From positions 1-10,096 of the forward strand of contig CAZOLJ010000119.1 in assembly GCA_964580575.1 (NCBI GenBank): DNA of 10,096 nucleotides. Direction: 5' to 3'. How positions within the stretch are numbered: the stretch's first letter is position 1; each line of letters opens with the position of its first letter. This document shows positions 4,081-10,096 of the stretch, in pieces. The stretch comes from CAVPDE01 sp964580575 (GTDB lineage Bacteria > Desulfobacterota > DSM-4660 > Desulfatiglandales > HGW-15). The position numbers and the translations under genes were made by a program. The notes below the pieces were generated by a model. That model had not been told where the DNA came from. It ran no database searches and was given only the letters and a program-made list of their open reading frames with translations.

Positions 4081-7000
4081 TTAAGGTGAGAAACCGCCGC
4101 TCGTCTGGGATGCTGATCGCCCCACCTTTGAGGAGGAGTGATCTACTGCAGCGTCAAGACATGACTTCACTTCTTCAGGTCTTCTGGCTATTGCATATTG
4201 CCAGTGACCAAACTGGCCGTCTGCATTGACAGCCTTTACCCATCGTTCAGCGGCAGCCTTCTTGACTCCCTCCAGAGGATCAAATCCTTTTGTTTCAAGG
4301 ATCACAGAGTGGGCTATCGAAACCTCCGAAACCAACCTCACAATGAAATCCGGCAGGTAGTCGTGCGTCTGGCCGTTATGGAAGTAAGGGATGGCGAAAC
4401 CCAGACCCATGTTCTTCACAAAAGCCGCCGTCAAAGGATGCGTATCTATGAAGTAAGCAGCCGACTGCTCCCATTTCCTGGTGTCGGCCACCGCATAATT
4501 CAGATGAGAACGCTCCACCTCCCGCACCTCTTTGCTTGTCCAGAAGTCCACCTCATCAGTAGATCCCGGTCCCCGATGTCTTTCATACTTGGGCACTTCA
4601 GGAGTTTCGCCCTGTGAGGTATCCGGCCGAATCGCATCGCGGAGCCTTTCCACCACCCATCCGTAATAGGGCGAGAGAAACACATCCAGAAGGTTTGAAG
4701 GAGGCCTGGCCACGATCTTTTCCTCCACATACCTCTCGATGATCGACAAGAACTGGGGAAAAAGGACATGAGGTGAAAGGCCGTCGCCTCTCTCGGAAGC
4801 GTATTCCTTTGTGAGATCCGTAGACAGTTCAAAGATGAGTTCCTGTTTTCTGCGCTTCTTCCGAAAAGGGTTAAGAGACACATCTCGAAGCTTTCCAGGC
4901 CCGGTCAGGCTGGGTCTGCCGCTGTTGATGGACACCGCTGCCTTCATCTGAACCTCTGGCGGGATGTTCATGGGGTCCAGAAAAACCCTGGGTTCATCTT
5001 CCCAATCCAGAGTGATCCTGTTTCGAATGGCTTGCGTGTACCCCTCTACACGGGGGAAGAGGATTCTGAATTTCTCCTTGGATGGGATCGCATGGACATG
5101 GTGTCTTCTCTCGCGCGGCTTTGTCCCTTCCCCGCCACTCGCTTTGAAAGGAATCACCTCAAAAGGAACTCCGAACACCATGGCCACTTCCTCGGCCAGT
5201 TTGTTGTCTGGCGCCGGCGTGTAGTCCCTTCGCCGGAGACCACGGCCAACCACTTGCTCACAGAGGAGTTGCGACATAAAGGGCCTCAGGCCGATAATAT
5301 GGGTCACGGTGTTGCAGTCCCATCCCTCGGTGAGCATTCCGACGCTCACGATGCAGCGAACATCCCTGCCGGGCGGATGCAGGGGCCGGTCAAGCTTCTT
5401 GGCAAGTTCCTCGAACCCCTCTGGGTAGATGGGCCGACCCTGGCGATCCGCAGGCCAGTGAATCTTACCCACTGTATCGAGCGTCAGGCGCATCCATCGC
5501 ATCTCATCCGCCTTCGCGCTGTCTGTATCCGTCTCCTGGATCACCTTGGTGTCTACCCTGATCGTGTTAACGGTGCGCGAGTTCTTGAACCCGGAGATTT
5601 TGACGGAAGGAATGCCGGCCGGCCTCTCTTCCTCGGCCAGCCACTCATAGACCACTTTAGCAATCTTGGTGTTCTTGCAGACTATGATGAACACAGGGGG
5701 TCGAGGATCCTCCGGGCTCTTCTCCCACTCCTTCCTTGTCTCCTCCCAAAGCTCTCCCAGCATCGCTATGGGATGATGAGCGTATTTTAGAATGGCCTCA
5801 GGCTTTGGACTGCCCGCACGGCCTCCTCTCTCAGCCGCGGTCAGTTTCGGCATGATCCATTGCCAGACATTGAAATACCCCGGTATCTCGGCCCCGCTCG
5901 GGTCGCGAACCGCTAGTTGCGGAATTTTTGTGAGACCTGATTCAATGGCCTCTGTGAGGCCAAAGTCGCTCACTGCCCATGGGAAAGGTCGATTCGCGTC
6001 TTTCCCTGCCTTGGTCAGGAAAAAAGGAGTAGCCGAGAAATCGACGCAGAAATTGATCCCCCGAAGCCGGTTGATCCGATCCAGTCCCTCCACCCAGACC
6101 GTGGCTTCCCGGACGAAACCCTCCTCGGTTTCCTCCTCTTCGAGGTCCTCATAAGCCTCTTCTTCCTTTTCCTCTGCTCGAATCCTGTAAGCATGATGGG
6201 CTTCGTCATTCATCACCAGGAGGTTCTGCTTGCCGCCCATCTCACGGTCAAGCACTCTCTCCGCCCATCGCGCATCGCTTTCGACATACCGGACGGCCTC
6301 TATCCTGACTTTCTTGAGATTTCCTCGCTGATCCCTCTCTTCATAGAGAATCTTCAAAAGGCCAAGATCCATCTGATGCCGCAAGTCGGCCTCGGTCAAA
6401 TAACGGGTCCCTCTGGCCGTGGTCGTCTTTGGTCCGATCGTTATCGTCTCGGTCGTTCGCAGAGGAACGCCGGCCTTGCACACCTTTGCCGAGACGCCTC
6501 CGGTCGCGATGCTCTGCCTTTCGAAGAGGTGCCAATTGGTTACGAAAACTTTCCCCTGTGTTAGGGGGGGCAAGAGATGAGGAGGGACCAAATCCCTGAT
6601 TCGATAAATGCTGGCCTCGCCCTCCGCAGGATTTAGTTCCCGCAGCCGACTTCTTATGGTCACATTAGGGCAAACCACAAGAACAGCATCACTGAAACGG
6701 CCATCGGCCCGGTTATTCACCTTGTTGAGGATAGACCATGCAGAGATCATCGCCATGACCGTGGTCTTCCCGGTTCCAGTTGCCATCTTGGTGGCATAAC
6801 GCCGGAAGGCCTCGGCCCCTTCCGCCTTCTGCTGAGGCGTCGGATCATCCAGGGGAAGATCAATGCCCTGTTTGAAATCCTGACGGGCTTCCAGAAAAAA
6901 GACTACGGTTTCTGCCGCTTCGAGCTGGGCGAAAAAAAGTCTGAACTCCCGGCCTTCTCGCCGCCAGTGATGGAGAAGTTCCAGAGTCGTTCGCGTGACT

Positions 7001-7242
7001 CCGGGATACCCCTGGTCCCGCCATGCCTTGACCCGTTCACGAATACGGTTGACCAGCTTCAACTCGATCGCAGTTCCGACCCCGGCCTCGACAGCGGCCT
7101 GCCCGGCCGGACGGTAATAGTAAAGCGCAGACCTCCTTCCGGAAACCTGCTCAGCCGGTTCTCCTTCCACAATCCGCCAGTGAGCTTGAGGCTCCTCATA
7201 AGGGGAATTCAATATGGGATCTGGAACTTCAAAGCCGATCAC
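4081..7242 (-). CDS. Type III Res-like SF2 helicase with C-terminal PD-(D/E)XK nuclease site
   Basis: This 1053-residue protein is probably the restriction subunit of the operon: an ATP-driven DNA translocase fused to an endonuclease. Superfamily 2 motifs run in order: Walker A ATGTGKT (154-160), DEAH-box NDEAHH (345-350), motif III DFSATP (401-406), motif V region VGMLTEGWD (634-642) and arginine-finger motif VI QVVGRGLRR (663-671). Near the end, YLPDF (962-966) and ILETKG (981-986) form a PD-(D/E)XK site with D965, E983 and K985, followed by KAAAERWVKAVN. It resembles what annotation pipelines call BPTD_3080-type restriction endonucleases. The start is GTG at 7242, overlapping the upstream stop as GTGA, with a GGAGG (7253-7257) 10 bases before it. 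Residues 357-375 are a strongly acidic insert. All catalytic residues are present, so it looks active. Confidence 0.9.
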   Translation of the reverse strand: MIGFEVPDPILNSPYEEPQAHWRIVEGEPAEQVSGRRSALYYYRPAGQAAVEAGVGTAIELKLVNRIRERVKAWRDQGYPGVTRTTLELLHHWRREGREFRLFFAQLEAAETVVFFLEARQDFKQGIDLPLDDPTPQQKAEGAEAFRRYATKMATGTGKTTVMAMISAWSILNKVNNRADGRFSDAVLVVCPNVTIRSRLRELNPAEGEASIYRIRDLVPPHLLPPLTQGKVFVTNWHLFERQSIATGGVSAKVCKAGVPLRTTETITIGPKTTTARGTRYLTEADLRHQMDLGLLKILYEERDQRGNLKKVRIEAVRYVESDARWAERVLDREMGGKQNLLVMNDEAHHAYRIRAEEKEEEAYEDLEEEETEEGFVREATVWVEGLDRINRLRGINFCVDFSATPFFLTKAGKDANRPFPWAVSDFGLTEAIESGLTKIPQLAVRDPSGAEIPGYFNVWQWIMPKLTAAERGGRAGSPKPEAILKYAHHPIAMLGELWEETRKEWEKSPEDPRPPVFIIVCKNTKIAKVVYEWLAEEERPAGIPSVKISGFKNSRTVNTIRVDTKVIQETDTDSAKADEMRWMRLTLDTVGKIHWPADRQGRPIYPEGFEELAKKLDRPLHPPGRDVRCIVSVGMLTEGWDCNTVTHIIGLRPFMSQLLCEQVVGRGLRRRDYTPAPDNKLAEEVAMVFGVPFEVIPFKASGGEGTKPRERRHHVHAIPSKEKFRILFPRVEGYTQAIRNRITLDWEDEPRVFLDPMNIPPEVQMKAAVSINSGRPSLTGPGKLRDVSLNPFRKKRRKQELIFELSTDLTKEYASERGDGLSPHVLFPQFLSIIERYVEEKIVARPPSNLLDVFLSPYYGWVVERLRDAIRPDTSQGETPEVPKYERHRGPGSTDEVDFWTSKEVREVERSHLNYAVADTRKWEQSAAYFIDTHPLTAAFVKNMGLGFAIPYFHNGQTHDYLPDFIVRLVSEVSIAHSVILETKGFDPLEGVKKAAAERWVKAVNADGQFGHWQYAIARRPEEVKSCLDAAVDHSSSKVGRSASQTSGGFSP

Positions 7243-8888
7243 AGGCCGAAAGCCTCCATGATCTTGTTAAGTTTATCCGTCACTTCCGGGTGGATTTCGT
7301 CCGGCTTCATCACGCTAGCGATTTCGTGGTACCGGGTGTATGGAAACACGGGCAACCCGGCCGCATCGAGCGCAGGCGGTAGCAATTCCGTCCTGGCCTT
7401 GGTGTTCCTGAGATAGGGAATATCTTCGAGGGGGTTCTTCAAGAAAGCAGGCGGATAGTTCTCTTCAAAATGCCTCTGGAGGTCCTGCAAATGAGGTGCG
7501 GCGGCCTCTTCCCCTACCTGGAGAGCCACGAATCGCTTGAGGGACTCGGGATGGAGGAGATAGCTCTCAATCTCATAACGGTTCCACCGCACCCTCTGAA
7601 TTCCTTTTCCAGTAATCGGTGTGGATTGGATCTTCGGGTTGGCGTCTCCATCGATGAGAACTAGACCCGGCAAATCATCGCGCACCATTTTAATCACTTC
7701 GTAATGGTCCTGTGCTTTAACTCCTTCAGCGCCGGACCTGGGTTCCCAGACCGTCGGTTTCCAAAATACTCTTTGGAGAAGGTTCTGAGCACGGTGATTC
7801 AATGCCCTGGCCCATGCGCGCATGATATCCAAATCCGTCCGTCCCTCAACATAAAGGATCCCCTCAGCATCCAGGGCAAGCATAATGTCTGTATTTGAAA
7901 GAATTCTCAAGGATTTGACCAGCCGGCTTTTCTCGGCGTCTTCTGCTAAAAGCCGTGCCGTCTGAAGCATAACCCATAGCTCGCGAGGGTCCACAGAGTT
8001 GATGATCACTTCCGAATGGGTGGCAATAACAAGCTGGGATTGTTGTCTCGCAGCAACTTCTCGCAATTCCCCGTATATCGCATCCTGCAAAATGACGTGA
8101 AGATGCGCATCCGGCTCATCGAGGAGCAGAACAGTTGCCGGTCGGGTATTGAGGAAGGTCAGAAGCATGAGGATTTGCTGGAATCCGCTGCCGGCGCTGG
8201 AGATATCGAATGTCGGCCCGCCTTGTGCGACCTGATACTCGGCCACGATGTAGGCGCCAGAAGCATCAGGAGGCAATAGCTTGTACCCGAAAAGTTTTTC
8301 AATGGAATTGCAGAGCGCACTCCAGGCCTTTTCCGAATGATTGGCCTGAACCAGTAGATTCCTGAGCACATCGCCTGGTTTTGCTTGTCCCAGAAGGTCA
8401 GCCACGGTTTCCGGTCTTGCATAAAGAGGCTCTTCTTTGCTCAGTCCTGTCATAGCGGGCACAAAAACCGATTCCAGCCTGGCACTACGCAAAACCCCGG
8501 GCTCCACATGCTGGTCAGGCCGAACAAAAATCTGCTCCGTACTGTCCGCGATGAACTCCATGTTAATGGTCCAGCCTTGAGTAGACACAATTTCGATTTC
8601 GAGCGTCCCCTCATAGTCCCGGTTGGCCCACATGAGATCAAAGCGGCGAAGGGGCACGGCAGAAAAAGCCTGGCGTGCAATAGGCGACTTCGTATAGAAG
8701 CCTCGGTGGCGCTGAAAATCGTTCAGCTCTTTCCATCTACGGAGGCCCAGGGTCCAGGCTGAAATGGCCTGAAGGATGGTCGTCTTTCCCATATTGTTGG
8801 GACCTGCCAGCACCACATGACGCCCATTCAGCTCAAACGCCACTTCCTCGAAACGCTTGAACCGCCTGATTTTGACTGCCCGGATCAT
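7239..8888 (-). CDS. OLD-like ABC ATPase with C-terminal TOPRIM nuclease domain
   Basis: The 549-residue product has the architecture of OLD-family (overcoming lysogenisation defect) nucleases. These use an SMC/RecF-like ATPase to control a TOPRIM DNA-nicking domain; GajA of the Gabija defence system is a relative. Visible ATPase parts are Walker A GPNNMGKTT (29-37), the ABC signature SSAGSGFQQ (230-238), Walker B LLLDEPDAHLH (254-264) and the H-loop ATHSE (289-293). TOPRIM parts are YVEGRTD with E348, LIDGDA with D413 and D415, and RYEIESYLL (437-445) with its acidic residues. All metal-binding positions expected for an active enzyme appear present. Its ATG overlaps the methyltransferase stop (ATGA), with GGAGG (8896-8900) 7 bases upstream. 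It could be a DNA-damage sensor, effector or accessory subunit of the restriction complex; sequence alone does not say which. Confidence 0.88.
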   Translation of the reverse strand: MIRAVKIRRFKRFEEVAFELNGRHVVLAGPNNMGKTTILQAISAWTLGLRRWKELNDFQRHRGFYTKSPIARQAFSAVPLRRFDLMWANRDYEGTLEIEIVSTQGWTINMEFIADSTEQIFVRPDQHVEPGVLRSARLESVFVPAMTGLSKEEPLYARPETVADLLGQAKPGDVLRNLLVQANHSEKAWSALCNSIEKLFGYKLLPPDASGAYIVAEYQVAQGGPTFDISSAGSGFQQILMLLTFLNTRPATVLLLDEPDAHLHVILQDAIYGELREVAARQQSQLVIATHSEVIINSVDPRELWVMLQTARLLAEDAEKSRLVKSLRILSNTDIMLALDAEGILYVEGRTDLDIMRAWARALNHRAQNLLQRVFWKPTVWEPRSGAEGVKAQDHYEVIKMVRDDLPGLVLIDGDANPKIQSTPITGKGIQRVRWNRYEIESYLLHPESLKRFVALQVGEEAAAPHLQDLQRHFEENYPPAFLKNPLEDIPYLRNTKARTELLPPALDAAGLPVFPYTRYHEIASVMKPDEIHPEVTDKLNKIMEAFGL

Positions 8889-10096
8889 GCCTTTGCCTCC
8901 GAAAGGTCCTTGACCACCAGGAGTTCATTTCCCCGGTCGTCGATCACCTTTACGGCAATCCGACCACTATCTCCTCCCTCAAAGGGCGCGCTCACGGTTC
9001 CTGCCAGATGGTCCCAAACCTCGACGTTGTAGTCAGCCCTCAGAGCTTTCTTGAGGTTTTCCCATGCTCCTGTCCTCGGGAAAAAAGCCTGGCACACATG
9101 AAAAACCCGACCATTATAGTCCGTGTCAAGAAACCAGGCAGGCACATCATCGCCTGATCGGGAATCGCTCTGCACCGTGATGGGGTCGAAGACATCCACG
9201 CCCAGAAGCTTCACCTGAAACTTGCCTTCCTCAGTCTTGAGGACCTCCACGTCGGGAAGCCCACAGACGCTGAATACCTGTGAAGAGCGAAGGTTTTTGA
9301 GCAGGTCTCCCATCATCAAATCCCGAGCTGCCTCCACATAGGCCGCAGGGATGCCCACCACTTCCCGGCATTTGTCCACAAGGATTCTGGCATTGGGCTC
9401 GATCCCAAAGCCGATGACAAAGAGGTATGCGTAGCCCTTCCCAAACGCTTCTCGGGCCGCTTCGAATACAAGGAGTTCGCTCACAGAGCCGTTTTCAGGG
9501 CCGAAGACAAAAGCCACAGGCTTCCCCTGGAGTTCATCTCCGCCGCTTTCTTCACCGTTCACCATGGCTTCGGCTGAGAGGCTGAGCGTCTTTGCTGGGA
9601 CCCGAACGTTCTTGAAGACCACTTTCCGGTTACCCGGCAGCCGGATCGTCTTGACCTTTCGGAGGACTTCCTGCATCCGGTCCTCAAAAGCGCCTTGCTC
9701 CTCTCCGACCCCAAGGGCTTTCGTGTCCTCTTGCTCCCAGCCCATTGGCGTTGGGATCGTCGCCTCCACGACAAATGGGCCGCTCACTCGCGTGATGTTC
9801 CGCGCGACTTCCGGCCGGTCCACCAGCACTTCTTCCTGTGGCGGCTCGTTATTGGCTATGCTCTTGAGCGTAATGTGGGGAACGATTCCTCCCACCTCTT
9901 CGCCTTTCTGATTCTGCTTGCGCTTGTAAACAAATCCGCCCGCCGGCCCCATTTCTTCATCTTTCAACTCGTAGTAATCATAGGTGGCAGTGAGGAGCCT
10001 CTGACGCGCCAGTGCAAGTGGAACACGGCTCACGTCGGTCGTGATCCATCGCCTCCCCCAATGCTCCGCCACATAGGCCGTCGTCCCGCTCCCGCA
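8885..10096 (-). CDS. Site-specific DNA methyltransferase, C-terminal part
   Basis: The gene enters from the right edge, and the last 403 residues are visible. The fragment opens with the AdoMet-binding motif I, CGSGTTAYVAEHWGRRW, typical of the N4/N6 (adenine or cytosine) methyltransferase domain. In the beta-class order motif I comes after the catalytic DPPY motif, which therefore lies outside the window. About 380 residues follow motif I, which is long. They include PHITLKSIANN (about 73-83), an alpha/beta-like central stretch with YLFVIGFGIEPNARILVDK, and a C-terminal region with WFLDTDYNGRVFHVCQAF and VKVIDDRGNELLVV. Such tails occur in the large methyltransferases paired with Res-like helicases. 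It probably protects host DNA from the downstream nuclease. It overlaps the OLD-like gene by ATGA. The specificity cannot be read, and the operon promoter lies outside the window. Confidence 0.88.
   Translation of the reverse strand, partial: CGSGTTAYVAEHWGRRWITTDVSRVPLALARQRLLTATYDYYELKDEEMGPAGGFVYKRKQNQKGEEVGGIVPHITLKSIANNEPPQEEVLVDRPEVARNITRVSGPFVVEATIPTPMGWEQEDTKALGVGEEQGAFEDRMQEVLRKVKTIRLPGNRKVVFKNVRVPAKTLSLSAEAMVNGEESGGDELQGKPVAFVFGPENGSVSELLVFEAAREAFGKGYAYLFVIGFGIEPNARILVDKCREVVGIPAAYVEAARDLMMGDLLKNLRSSQVFSVCGLPDVEVLKTEEGKFQVKLLGVDVFDPITVQSDSRSGDDVPAWFLDTDYNGRVFHVCQAFFPRTGAWENLKKALRADYNVEVWDHLAGTVSAPFEGGDSGRIAVKVIDDRGNELLVVKDLSEAKA

Noticed and set aside
5032..5790. Plus-strand open frame of 252 codons inside the helicase gene
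   Set aside because: It is fully antisense to a 1053-residue protein with a complete set of helicase motifs, and its own translation shows no family features.

Overview
This window looks like chromosomal DNA from a Gram-negative bacterium. A Desulfobacterota (deltaproteobacterial) origin is my best guess. It rests on the conserved tRNA-tuf order, the tandem YkgJ-type cysteine-cluster genes, and a purine/pyrimidine CAAAGG repeat that I associate only loosely with such genomes. No feature fixes the taxonomy.

The left end (1-776, minus strand) is a tRNA-tuf operon read right to left: promoter, tRNA-Thr(TGT), tRNA-Tyr(GTA), tRNA-Gly(TCC), tRNA-Thr(GGT), then the first codons of EF-Tu. All four tRNAs encode their own CCA end. 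The gene order matches the E. coli thrU-tyrU-glyT-thrT-tufB operon. The Tyr-Gly spacer is packed with inverted repeats, some of them mutually exclusive.

Positions 777-1357 hold no convincing gene. A small two-helix membrane protein with a charged coiled-coil tail follows (1358-1630, plus), ending at a large terminator hairpin. Nucleoside diphosphate kinase (ndk) lies on the minus strand and is divergent from a gene for a YkgJ-family metal-binding cysteine-cluster protein. A second paralogous YkgJ-type gene follows, separated by a low-complexity repeat that can fold on itself.

The right 60 percent (4081-10096) is one tightly coupled minus-strand defence operon, convergent with the second ykgJ-like gene. 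In transcription order it encodes a DNA methyltransferase (5' end outside the window), an OLD-like ABC ATPase with a C-terminal TOPRIM nuclease domain, and a very large type III Res-like superfamily 2 helicase with a C-terminal PD-(D/E)XK nuclease site. The genes overlap by ATGA and GTGA, with good ribosome-binding sites inside the upstream genes, so they are almost certainly co-translated. The simplest reading is a restriction-modification system: the methyltransferase marks self DNA, the helicase-nuclease cuts unmarked DNA, and the embedded OLD/TOPRIM ATPase adds a second DNA-sensing or nicking activity. This third gene is not part of a standard type III mod-res pair and is the most interesting point in the window.
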